Shown here: positions 1-5,990 of the stretch, piece by piece | How positions within the stretch are numbered: position 1 is the stretch's first letter | Layout of the letters: every line of letters starts with the position of its first letter | DNA from: Caproicibacter sp002399225 | Lineage (GTDB): Bacteria; Bacillota; Clostridia; Oscillospirales; Acutalibacteraceae | Direction: 5' to 3' | Assembly (NCBI GenBank): GCA_036756705.1 | Contig: DAIOKN010000059.1 | Coordinates: 1 to 6,414, forward strand | Length of the DNA stretch: 6,414 nucleotides | Notes under the pieces: generated by a model | What the model saw: the letters and a program-made list of their open reading frames with translations, nothing else | Databases searched by the model: none | Told to the model about the DNA's origin: nothing | Translations under genes and position numbers: made by a program

Positions 1-681
1 CAGAAATGGGTGGATTTTGCCTTGGCTTTCTGGCACGCGGAGTGTGTCCGCAGACTCAGCAGGAGCGCTTTTACCGAAAAATACCGCAGGTGGTGTAAAA
101 AGCACAAATACAATTTCAATGCCGCCAAAGCAGGGGAAATCCATGAAAAGGCAAAAGGTCTGGTTCCCATGCTCCCGCAAAACGACGTGACAAAAATGCT
201 GGTACAGGAATCCATCCGCCAGTTTAACGTCGTTTCGAAATCGGTTGAGCTCTTCCGGGGGAAGATGAATGAACTGGCCAGCCAGCTCCCGGAATACTCT
301 GTTGTAAAGGCCATGTACGGCGTGGGGGATTCGCTGGGCCCTCAGCTGATGGCCGAGATTGGGGATGTGCGCCGCTTTGCCCACAGAGGCTCCCTGGCTG
401 CTTTTGCGGGGGTTGACCCCGGTCCGAAACAATCCGGCATGTATGACGCCAAAAGTACGAAAGCTACCAAGCGCGGGTCTCCTCAGCTGCGGAGAATACT
501 TTTCCTGATTATGACCATTCTGCTTCAAAAAGCGCCTCCGGACAACCCGGTATATCGTTTTTTGGATAAAAAGCGTTCCGAAGGAAAGCCTTACCTTGTC
601 TACATGACGGCAGGTGCCAACAAATTTCTCCGCATTTATTACGGAAAAGTAAAGGAATATCTGGATTCTATGGAAAAATAA
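1..681 (+). CDS. IS110-family transposase, C-terminal part (5' end outside window)
   Basis: This is the C-terminal 226 codons of a DEDD-type transposase/recombinase that cuts and joins DNA for an IS110-family element. The reading frame is open to base 1 (it begins Q-K-W-V-D-F), so the N-terminal RuvC-like DEDD domain lies off the left edge; the GTG at 10 is an internal codon, not a start. A helical linker is followed by the Transposase_20 domain, which begins near the YGVGDSLGPQL helix-hairpin-helix-like stretch (about 310-345). It continues with the signature AFAGVDPGPKQSG, in which the serine codon 433-435 matches the catalytic serine of the family, and then KRGSPQLRRILF. The conserved tail GKPYLVYMTAGANKFLRIYYGKV is intact and the gene ends in TAA, so no decay is visible. 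Whole IS110 transposases are about 400 residues, so roughly half is present. The IS110 versus IS1111 subgroup cannot be decided from this part. Confidence 0.93.
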   Translation, partial: QKWVDFALAFWHAECVRRLSRSAFTEKYRRWCKKHKYNFNAAKAGEIHEKAKGLVPMLPQNDVTKMLVQESIRQFNVVSKSVELFRGKMNELASQLPEYSVVKAMYGVGDSLGPQLMAEIGDVRRFAHRGSLAAFAGVDPGPKQSGMYDAKSTKATKRGSPQLRRILFLIMTILLQKAPPDNPVYRFLDKKRSEGKPYLVYMTAGANKFLRIYYGKVKEYLDSMEK

Positions 682-725
682 TCAATTTTATATAAGAATA
701 ATAAACTGGCATTTTGATGCCGGTT
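1..725 (+). mobile_element. Partial IS110-family insertion sequence, right boundary uncertain
   Basis: The transposase fragment shows that an IS110-family element enters from the left edge. IS110 elements usually lack classical terminal inverted repeats and often make no target duplication, so the right end cannot be read directly. The minimum extent given here stops at the hairpin after the gene. If the element belongs to the IS1111 subgroup, whose long non-coding end and bridge RNA lie downstream of the transposase, it would extend through the structured region to about 980 or beyond. Confidence 0.55.
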
Positions 726-730
726 ACTTT
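704..730 (+). terminator. Hairpin after the transposase gene, weak terminator
   Basis: AACTGGCAT (704-712) pairs with ATGCCGGTT (717-725), including one G-U pair, around a TTTG loop, giving a 9-bp stem 22 bases after the stop codon. The following ACTTTGTTG is only moderately T-rich, so termination is probably weak. It could also be a structural element of the IS right end. Confidence 0.45.
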
Positions 731-731
731 G

Positions 732-758
732 TTGTACACTTTTTTAGACAGATAGAAT
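732..758 (+). promoter_or_regulatory. Weak possible promoter for the downstream structured RNA
   Basis: TTGTAC (732-737) and TAGAAT (753-758) resemble -35 and -10 boxes, but the 15-nt spacer is shorter than the usual 17. Transcription would start near 765, just before the first stem-loop of the candidate ncRNA. The surroundings are very AT-rich, so a chance match is likely. Confidence 0.2.
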
Positions 759-779
759 TTTAAAATTTTTTAAATTTTA

Positions 780-975
780 CTTGACTTTTTATTTGCAGGC
801 TTCTGGGAAAAAGCCTTGAAAGTAAATCAAGATCATGTCGCACAAATCCGTCGTGAAGTCAAGGGTAAAAGGAACGTCCTTCGGGTGCCCTTGACTTACC
901 ATTCCGCCTTTGTGCGGGTAACTCTTCTACTATCATACCCACAGGATGCCGTAATCCGGTAACTTTTTCCCCGCT
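780..975 (+). ncRNA. Candidate structured ncRNA, possibly an IS110/IS1111 bridge RNA
   Basis: No ORF is present but paired segments are dense. A 5' stem-loop is formed by CTTGA/TCAAG (780-784 with 827-831), CTTT/AAAG (785-788 with 819-822) and AGGCTT/AAGCCT (797-802 with 811-816). Next comes an 8-bp stem, CGCACAAA (839-846) with TTTGTGCG (909-916). Inside it is an internal loop of 9 nt (847-855) and 11 nt (898-908), then a 12-bp stem AAGTCAAGGGTA (856-867) with TGCCCTTGACTT (886-897). The inner stem is capped by a small AAGGA/TCCTT hairpin (869-881). A further short hairpin GGAT/ATCC lies at 944-957. A 5' stem-loop followed by stems with large internal loops is the known bridge RNA layout, and in IS1111-type elements that RNA lies downstream of the transposase. 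The identity is inferred from position and shape. It could instead be an unrelated structured RNA outside the element. Confidence 0.42.
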
Positions 976-1015
976 TTTCAATTGTTGTCATGCCTATACC
1001 TCCATTTTCGAGCAT

Positions 1016-1046
1016 AAAAATGCCCGGGATATTGATTATTCCGGGC
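1016..1046 (-). terminator. Intrinsic terminator-like hairpin on the minus strand
   Basis: GCCCGGGATA (1022-1031) pairs with TATTCCGGGC (1037-1046), including one G-U pair, around a TTGAT loop, giving a 10-bp stem with a GC-rich base. Read on the minus strand the stem is followed by A and then five T (complement of 1020-1016), which is the intrinsic terminator pattern. On the plus strand no T-run follows. No minus-strand gene is seen between here and 1652, so it may be a backstop for read-through from the sugar operon, or part of an element end. Confidence 0.5.
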
Positions 1047-1060
1047 TGAACTGGTATAAT
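1032..1060 (+). promoter_or_regulatory. Predicted sigma-A promoter with extended -10
   Basis: TTGATT (1032-1037) and TATAAT (1055-1060) are separated by exactly 17 nt, and TGG precedes the -10, giving an extended TGN motif. The expected start is near 1067. The -35 lies in the loop and 3' arm of the hairpin at 1022-1046, so minus-strand termination and plus-strand initiation share bases. No convincing gene follows. The transcript would run through the tandem repeats to the hairpin at 1257-1278. Confidence 0.45.
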
Positions 1061-1107
1061 AATTATGCGAATAAGGTTTTTTCAGCCTTTTAAAAATGAA
1101 TATTTAT

Positions 1108-1147
1108 GATAAACATCGATAAGCAGCGATAAACAGCGATAAATTAC
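1108..1147. repeat. Four tandem 10-bp repeats, GATAAACAGC-like
   Basis: Successive units are GATAAACATC, GATAAGCAGC, GATAAACAGC and GATAAATTAC, with a weaker fifth, GTTAAACTGT, at 1148-1157. The 10-bp period is close to one helical turn, so a protein binding each unit would sit on one face of the DNA. They lie about 40 bases downstream of the predicted start of the 1032-1060 promoter. They may be operator or iteron-like sites, or a simple tandem duplication. Confidence 0.7.
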
Positions 1148-1174
1148 GTTAAACTGTAATATACAGCAAATTTG

Positions 1175-1186
1175 AAAGTATACTTT
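1175..1186. other. 12-bp perfect palindrome AAAGTATACTTT
   Basis: AAAGTATACTTT is self-complementary and lies between the tandem repeats and a TATAAT at 1201-1206. A TTGAAA at 1172-1177 is 23 nt from that TATAAT, too far for a normal promoter. It could be an operator half-site pair, but short AT-rich palindromes also arise by chance in such sequence. Confidence 0.25.
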
Positions 1187-1256
1187 TTTAAATATTTGCG
1201 TATAATAGATAGTGATGAGACCCCCCGCACCTCTCCACGCAGTAATGTGTGTGATG

Positions 1257-1278
1257 TGTCCCAGTGGGGGACATTTTT
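1257..1278 (+). terminator. Intrinsic terminator-like hairpin on the plus strand
   Basis: TGTCCC (1257-1262) pairs with GGGACA (1268-1273) around AGTGG, and five T follow directly (1274-1278). This is a short but well-formed intrinsic terminator for plus-strand transcripts such as one from the 1032-1060 promoter. It sits at the end of a GC-rich patch (about 1219-1272) that stands out from the AT-rich surroundings. Confidence 0.5.
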
Positions 1279-1651
1279 ATATTTGGGTGATAATTATATT
1301 ATACGCTTTTTTAAGGCGAGAAGGTCCTTTATTCCTGTTTATATTTTGCAATATTTAATGTTTAATATATTTATTTAGATTTCAAATAAATCTGTCAATA
1401 AGTACATACGGCTGTAGAAGAACACTTTAATTGAAGGGCTCTTACTTCTATAAAAGGCTCAAAATTCTTTGAATCTTGCTAAAGCATTTCCGAAAAATAG
1501 GCTAAAACTGATTTTATGTGCTCCTTTCCCTGTCGCTCTTCTTTCGCTTCCTCCCAGCAGCCCTTGTCCTGCCTAAGCTTTCAGCATCTAAAATAATTCT
1601 TCTCCTGTCCAAGTGTCATAATGTTATGAGCCATTTATAATAACCGATGCT
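1279..1651. other. Non-coding spacer, no gene recognised
   Basis: AT-rich sequence without a credible ORF or ribosome-binding site on either strand. A small inverted repeat, TCATAA-TG-TTATGA (1616-1629), is the only clear symmetry. A pyrimidine-rich stretch at about 1520-1585 has no visible structure. No tRNA or rRNA signature is seen. Confidence 0.6.
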
Positions 1652-1688
1652 AAACAAACCCCTGCACTAAAAGTGCAGGGGTTTGTTT
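1652..1688. terminator. Strong bidirectional terminator after the sugar operon
   Basis: AAACAAACCCCTGCACT (1652-1668) and AGTGCAGGGGTTTGTTT (1672-1688) form a perfect 17-bp stem with an AAA loop. Each arm ends in a T-rich tail (TTTGTTT) in its own direction, so it can stop transcripts from both strands. It lies 64 nt past the stop codon of the GH31 gene and closes the minus-strand operon. Confidence 0.9.
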
Positions 1689-1752
1689 CCAACGGAAAGT
1701 CGCTTCTAATTCTGCAACTGTCACATCAAAATGCGGTGTCATCGCTAGAGAA

Positions 1753-4062
1753 TCAAAGCGTCACGATAATCTCCGCATCCGGTGCGACCGGCGCGATCGA
1801 ATATCCGCGTTGATGGGCGGCACCGGACGCGCCGGAAATTTTCCCTACGCTTTTCACACCAAGGAGCAAGACACTCCAAGGTTTCACCGCTCCACGCACC
1901 GAAAAGCTCAGTCTGCCGTCTTCCAGCCCGCTTTCCGCCGTTTCCTGCAGTTTTCCGTCCGTATCATAAATACGGCACTCCGCCCGTTCTCCTTCCACGA
2001 GCGGTGCTAGCACGAACCGGACGTTGTCCGCATAGTCGTAATCCGGCCTGTCACAGCGGTTCCCCACGGCGACGATGCCGCGCGCATAGAGTGGAAGGCT
2101 TTTATAATCATACGTCCCGCTGCGGACGCAGCCTCCTTCCACCACTGCCCCGGTAAACCACTCGGCCCATTTCCCAGCGGGAAGGTAAAAGGTCGCTTCT
2201 CCCCTCTCGTTGAAAATCGGCGCCACAAGCAACGAACCTCCAAGCATATACTGCCGGTCCAGATGTCGGCAGATCGGATCGTCCTCAAATTCCATGACCA
2301 TCGCGCGCATCACCGGAATGCCGGTCTGCGAAGACTCCACCGCGGCAGCGTAAAGATATGGCATCAGCGAACATTTTAGCTTAGCAAACCGGCTCAAAAC
2401 GCTGACCGACTCTTCATCGAAAAGCCACGGTACACGGTAGGAGGAGCTGCCGTGCAGGCGGCTGTGCGACGAGAGCAGGCCGAACGCGACCCAGCGTTTG
2501 TAGAGATCCGGCGTGGCGGTGTTTTCAAAGCCGCCGATGTCGTGACTCCAGAACCCGAACCCTCCCATGCCGAGCGAAAGACCGCCGCGCAGCGTTTCCG
2601 CCATGGAGGGATAGTCCGCGACGCAGTCACCGCCCCACTGCAGCGGAAACTTCTGGCTTCCGACCGTGGCAGAACGCCCAAAGACAATGGCGTTTCCCCT
2701 TCCATTGTGAGCACGGATCGTCTCGAATACAAGCTTGTTGTAGAGATAGGTATAGTAGTTGTGCATCTCCGCGGGGTTGGAACCGTCGTGGAAGACAACG
2801 CCCTTCGAAGGGATCCTCTCGCCGAAGTCCGTTTTGAAGCAGTCGACGCCCATGTCGAGCAGCGCGTTCAACTTCTCCGCATACCAGTCGCATGCGGCAG
2901 GGTTCGTGAAATCGACGATCGCGAGGCCCGGTTCCCAACGGTCGATTTGCCAGACGGATCCGTCCGACTTTTTGATGAAATAGCCGTGTTTTTTGCCTTC
3001 TTCAAACATCCGCGTTTCCTGCGAAACGTATGGATTCAGCCACAGGCTGATATGGAGACCTCTCGCTTTCAGTCGTGCGATCATGCCTTGCGGATCCGGA
3101 AAAACACGTTCATCCCATTGGAAACCGCACAGCTGAAACTCCTTCATCCAAAAGCAGTCGAAATGAAAAACGGAAAGGGGAATATCCCTTTGTTTCATTC
3201 CGCTCACAAAACCATCGACCGTTTTTTCGTCGTACTTCGTCGTGAATGACGTGGAGAGCCACAGGCCGAAGGACCATGCCGGCGGAAGCGCTGGCCGTCC
3301 CGTCAGGAAAGTGTAGTTGGAAAGGACCCGCTTGATCGTCGGCCCGCCGATCACGTAATACTCCAGTTCCTCGCCCTCCACGCTGAAACCTACGCGAGAG
3401 ACGACCTCGCTGCCGACTTCAAATGACACCTTTCTCGTCTCATTGACGAAAACGCCGTACCCGGAGCTCGTCACGTAAAAAGGGACATTTTTGTACGCCT
3501 GCTCACTGCAGGTCCCGCCGTCGCAGTTCCAGATGTCGACCGCCTGGCCGTTCTTGACAAACTCGGTGAACCGCTCGCCAAGACCATAAACACACTCTCC
3601 CACGCTGAGGTCCAGCTGGTTGCGGATGTAGTGTCTGCCGTCGTCCGCCGCGATATAAGCGGTATGCCTCGCACCGCAGCCAGTCAGGCGCTTTCCGTTG
3701 AAATAGAATCCAAGCGACCACGGATCGCGCTCGATCTTCGCCGCCAACTGACCCGAAGTGAACGAAACGGCTGAACCGGTACTCTGAATTCTCACGTTGG
3801 GGTGCCCGGTTTCCAACTGGAAACGTTTGTTCTCTTGTGCTCCCTTAAAATGGCGGATGAGTACGCGGATGACGTCGGGCATCGGGGAAGAAAATTCGAA
3901 GTTCACGGCTGGAAATCCCAGCGTATCGCCCTTGCCGCGCACCCGGTTACAGGGTGCCAGAATGCGGAGCGTTCTGTCGCTCTCTTCCACATAATATGCC
4001 TGCATCGGATAATACGCCATGTAACCTTGCCGCGTTAGCCAAAAGCCGTTGTTGAACTTCAT
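1753..4062 (-). CDS. yicI: GH31 alpha-xylosidase, YicI type
   Basis: This enzyme should remove alpha-1,6-linked xylose from isoprimeverose and other xyloglucan fragments in the cytoplasm. The 769 residues match E. coli YicI (772) end to end. An N-terminal beta domain includes GLGERFTEFVKNGQ (160-173). The barrel carries HFDCFWMKEF (300-309), with Cys303 and Phe304 at the YicI positions linked to xyloside preference. KTDFGERIP contains the nucleophile Asp412, and WGGDC the acid/base Asp479. FGFWSHDIGGF (502-512) and C-terminal beta domains follow. No signal peptide is seen at MKFNNGFWLT. The ATG is supported by AGGGGAGG 8 nt upstream, and the 16-nt gap to the permease gene suggests coupled translation. 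All catalytic motifs are intact. The xylosidase assignment rests on full-length similarity to YicI, so a related alpha-glucoside activity is possible but less likely. Confidence 0.95.
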   Translation of the reverse strand: MKFNNGFWLTRQGYMAYYPMQAYYVEESDRTLRILAPCNRVRGKGDTLGFPAVNFEFSSPMPDVIRVLIRHFKGAQENKRFQLETGHPNVRIQSTGSAVSFTSGQLAAKIERDPWSLGFYFNGKRLTGCGARHTAYIAADDGRHYIRNQLDLSVGECVYGLGERFTEFVKNGQAVDIWNCDGGTCSEQAYKNVPFYVTSSGYGVFVNETRKVSFEVGSEVVSRVGFSVEGEELEYYVIGGPTIKRVLSNYTFLTGRPALPPAWSFGLWLSTSFTTKYDEKTVDGFVSGMKQRDIPLSVFHFDCFWMKEFQLCGFQWDERVFPDPQGMIARLKARGLHISLWLNPYVSQETRMFEEGKKHGYFIKKSDGSVWQIDRWEPGLAIVDFTNPAACDWYAEKLNALLDMGVDCFKTDFGERIPSKGVVFHDGSNPAEMHNYYTYLYNKLVFETIRAHNGRGNAIVFGRSATVGSQKFPLQWGGDCVADYPSMAETLRGGLSLGMGGFGFWSHDIGGFENTATPDLYKRWVAFGLLSSHSRLHGSSSYRVPWLFDEESVSVLSRFAKLKCSLMPYLYAAAVESSQTGIPVMRAMVMEFEDDPICRHLDRQYMLGGSLLVAPIFNERGEATFYLPAGKWAEWFTGAVVEGGCVRSGTYDYKSLPLYARGIVAVGNRCDRPDYDYADNVRFVLAPLVEGERAECRIYDTDGKLQETAESGLEDGRLSFSVRGAVKPWSVLLLGVKSVGKISGASGAAHQRGYSIAPVAPDAEIIVTL

Positions 4063-4070
4063 ACTACAGT

Positions 4071-4078
4071 CCTCCCCT
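4071..4078 (-). promoter_or_regulatory. Ribosome-binding site of the GH31 gene
   Basis: AGGGGAGG on the minus strand lies 8 nt before the ATG at 4062. It abuts the TGA of the upstream permease gene (4081-4079), which favours translational coupling and fixes the start of the xylosidase. Confidence 0.85.
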
Positions 4079-4966
4079 TCAGCCTTTTACGGAACCAATC
4101 ATGATCCCCGTCACGAAATACTTCTGTATGAACGGGTAAACAATCAGCATCGGGATCATGGCGATGAAGACCTTCGCGCCGTTCAGGGAGACGTTAGAAA
4201 GTTGCGAGAGCTTTTTATACTGCTCCTGCGTCAGAGTCGTACCAGCGGGAATATTGACCACCATCTGTTGAATATAGGTCTGCAACGGATATTTATCGGA
4301 CGTGTTCATCAGAACAAGGCCGTTGAAAAATTCGTTCCAGTAGTATACGCTGACGAACAACGTAATGGTCGCGATTACCGGGACCGAAACCGGAATGATG
4401 ATCCGGAACAGAATTTTCCACGGCCCTGCTCCGTCCACGACGGCCGCCTCTTCCAGGTCTTTTGGGATCCCCCGGAAAAAATTCATGATGAGGATCACGT
4501 TGAAAACGTTCAAACTGCCCGCAAAGACCAGCGCCGCCATGGTGTTGATCATGTGGTAGCTTTGAACCGTCAGGTACCAGGGGATCATGCCACCGTTGAA
4601 GATCATGCAGAAGACAAGGATCCACATGAAAACGTTGCGCGCCGCGAATTCGTCGGGGCGTTTGGAAAGAGGATAAGCCATGAGGATGGACACGAATACG
4701 GAAAACGCCGTGCCGATAACGGTCCTTTGGATGGAAATCCAAAAAGAATTGAAAAACAGCTTGTCGCCCATAATCTGCTGGTAGGAAATCGTCGTGAACC
4801 CGATCGGGTAAAACGTGACTAGCCCTGCGTTTGCGGCGGATTTATTGGAAACCGACACGCACAGGGTGTACCACAGTGGGTACAGGCACAGCAGAACTAA
4901 CGTCGTCAAAATCACCACGTTCACAACGTCGAAGATCCGGGAACCGATCGTTTTGCTCCTGATCAC
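4079..4966 (-). CDS. Carbohydrate ABC transporter permease, LplC/YtcP (MalG-like) type
   Basis: This is the second membrane subunit of a CUT1-family sugar importer, pairing with the permease encoded just upstream. The 295 residues are typical for the family. Predicted membrane segments lie near 12-38, 75-100, 110-130, 142-162, 190-210 and 265-285. The cytoplasmic EAA loop, which docks the ATPase, is EEAAVVDGAGPWKILFRIII followed by Pro192 (starting at residue 172). The C-terminus, YFVTGIMIGSVKG, is the ending commonly seen in YtcP/LplC-like proteins. The start is GTG, supported by AAAGGGGG 9 nt upstream that overlaps the stop of the preceding gene. No ATPase gene is present, as is usual for Gram-positive CUT1 operons that share an MsmX-like ATPase. 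Its substrate is inferred from the neighbouring alpha-xylosidase. Confidence 0.93.
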   Translation of the reverse strand: MIRSKTIGSRIFDVVNVVILTTLVLLCLYPLWYTLCVSVSNKSAANAGLVTFYPIGFTTISYQQIMGDKLFFNSFWISIQRTVIGTAFSVFVSILMAYPLSKRPDEFAARNVFMWILVFCMIFNGGMIPWYLTVQSYHMINTMAALVFAGSLNVFNVILIMNFFRGIPKDLEEAAVVDGAGPWKILFRIIIPVSVPVIATITLFVSVYYWNEFFNGLVLMNTSDKYPLQTYIQQMVVNIPAGTTLTQEQYKKLSQLSNVSLNGAKVFIAMIPMLIVYPFIQKYFVTGIMIGSVKG

Positions 4967-4975
4967 TTTTGCTTG

Positions 4976-4983
4976 CCCCCTTT
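4976..4983 (-). promoter_or_regulatory. Ribosome-binding site fixing a GTG start
   Basis: AAAGGGGG on the minus strand is 9 nt before the GTG at 4966. Its first two A are also the last two bases of the upstream TAA (4984-4982). No ATG nearby has a comparable site, so it decides the start of the second permease and points to coupling. Confidence 0.8.
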
Positions 4984-5878
4984 AAAACACCGTATAATCC
5001 GCAAATTTGTTTGCTAAGAGGTAGGAAACCACAATCAGGACAAAGCTGATTGCGGATTTAAACAGCCCCGCCGCCGTTGCGAGCGAATACTGAAGGTCCT
5101 GGAGACCAAGCCGGTATACCCAAGTGTCGATGATGTCTCCGGTGGAATAGACAAGTGGGTTATAAAGGTTGTAAACCTGGTCGAAACCAGCGTTCAGGAT
5201 ATTTCCGAGGCCCAGCACGCCAAGAAGCACAACACATGTCTTCAGGCTGGGAAGCGTGATGTGGACCATGCTCTGCCAGCGGCTTGCACCGTCGATGGAA
5301 GCTGCTTCGTACAGGGCCGGGTCAATACCTGTGAGCGCCGCTAGAAAGATGATGGCGTTGTACCCGAATTCCTTCCATACGTCCGTCCCAACCAGGATCT
5401 GACGGAAATCGTCCGCGTTCGCCATAAACAGCTGGGGCTGCCCGCCCAGCATTTTGATAAACGTATTGATCACGCCGTTGTACCCGAAAATCCCGATGAC
5501 GATGGTGGCCATAATCACCCAAGAGAGGAAGTGTGGCAGGTACACGCACGTTTGTACGAATTTTTTGAACCCTATGTTTCGCACTTCGTTCAGGAGCAAC
5601 GCAAAGACCAAGGGCACTAGCAGGTTCAAAATAATTTTTGAAACGGCGATAATCAGCGTGTTGGCGATCACCTGTCTGCTGTCGCTTAGCTGAAACATGT
5701 ACTCAAAATTTTCCATGCCGACCCAGGCGGAATGAAAAAGCCCTTTGCCGGGATTGAAGTCTTCAAACGCCATCGTGATGCCGGCCATTGGCACAATGCT
5801 GAACATGGCCATCCAAATCATGCCGGGCAGAATCATCAGATAATACGACCATTGCGTGCTGTGAGCTTTTTTCTTCAT
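4982..5878 (-). CDS. Carbohydrate ABC transporter permease, LplB (UgpA/MalF-like) type
   Basis: This is the first membrane subunit of the CUT1 sugar importer. The 298 residues show six likely membrane segments, near 12-37, 72-98, 112-132, 172-186, 214-232 and 264-290. A lysine-rich cytoplasmic N-terminus (MKKK) precedes the first. The EAA loop that contacts the ATPase is YEAASIDGASRWQSMVHITL followed by Pro210 (starting at residue 190), with the expected E-A-A and Gly197. FVQTCVYLPHFLSWVI (107-122) is a conserved LplB-type segment. The ATG is supported by AAGGAG 8 nt upstream; an earlier ATG 5 bases upstream is out of frame. It follows the binding-protein gene after 112 nt and precedes the second permease by 15 nt. 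Lipooligosaccharide-type naming is by family only; the likely cargo is a xyloside-containing oligosaccharide. Confidence 0.94.
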   Translation of the reverse strand: MKKKAHSTQWSYYLMILPGMIWMAMFSIVPMAGITMAFEDFNPGKGLFHSAWVGMENFEYMFQLSDSRQVIANTLIIAVSKIILNLLVPLVFALLLNEVRNIGFKKFVQTCVYLPHFLSWVIMATIVIGIFGYNGVINTFIKMLGGQPQLFMANADDFRQILVGTDVWKEFGYNAIIFLAALTGIDPALYEAASIDGASRWQSMVHITLPSLKTCVVLLGVLGLGNILNAGFDQVYNLYNPLVYSTGDIIDTWVYRLGLQDLQYSLATAAGLFKSAISFVLIVVSYLLANKFADYTVF

Positions 5879-5886
5879 TTCATTTG

Positions 5887-5892
5887 CTCCTT
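5887..5892 (-). promoter_or_regulatory. Ribosome-binding site of the first permease
   Basis: A full-consensus AAGGAG on the minus strand lies 8 nt before the ATG at 5878. It chooses that ATG over the overlapping out-of-frame ATG at 5883, which would have only 3 nt of spacing. Confidence 0.85.
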
Positions 5893-5918
5893 ACGACTGA
5901 CTGAACACTTTTTCGAAC

Positions 5919-5940
5919 AAAAAAGAGAGGGACACTTCCC
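5919..5940 (-). promoter_or_regulatory. Weak hairpin plus T-run between binding-protein and permease genes
   Basis: On the minus strand, GGGA-AGTG-TCCC (5940-5929) is followed by TCTC and six T (5924-5919). The 4-bp stem is short for an intrinsic terminator but lies in the only long gap of the operon (112 nt). Partial termination or an mRNA-processing point here would give more binding protein than permease, a common arrangement in sugar ABC operons. This is inference. Confidence 0.3.
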
Positions 5941-5990
5941 ACCGTTGGCGTTTCACCGGGCGCGGGATGTATCCCCCTGCGGGAACGGAA

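Noticed and set aside
1079..1094. AAGG/CCTT hairpin with T-rich flanks as a terminator
   Set aside because: Only four base pairs with a large T-rich loop; expected by chance in AT-rich sequence.
1108..1157. CRISPR array
   Set aside because: Units are 10 bp with no spacers between them, unlike CRISPR repeats of about 23-37 bp separated by unique spacers.
1201..1206. Second TATAAT as a promoter -10
   Set aside because: The nearest good -35 (TTGAAA, 1172-1177) is 23 nt away and closer hexamers are poor.
1172..1378. 68-codon plus-strand ORF with a TTG start
   Set aside because: No ribosome-binding site, low-complexity AT-rich ends, crosses a terminator-like hairpin at 1257-1278, and resembles no family I know.
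2452..3249. 265-codon plus-strand ORF opposite the GH31 gene
   Set aside because: It is antisense to the strongly conserved catalytic barrel; the protein has no recognisable domain and the frame is explained by the GC bias of the real gene.
4049..4822. 257-codon plus-strand ORF opposite the second permease
   Set aside because: Antisense shadow of a clear membrane protein; its composition is rich in charged residues, His and Asn, with no domain.
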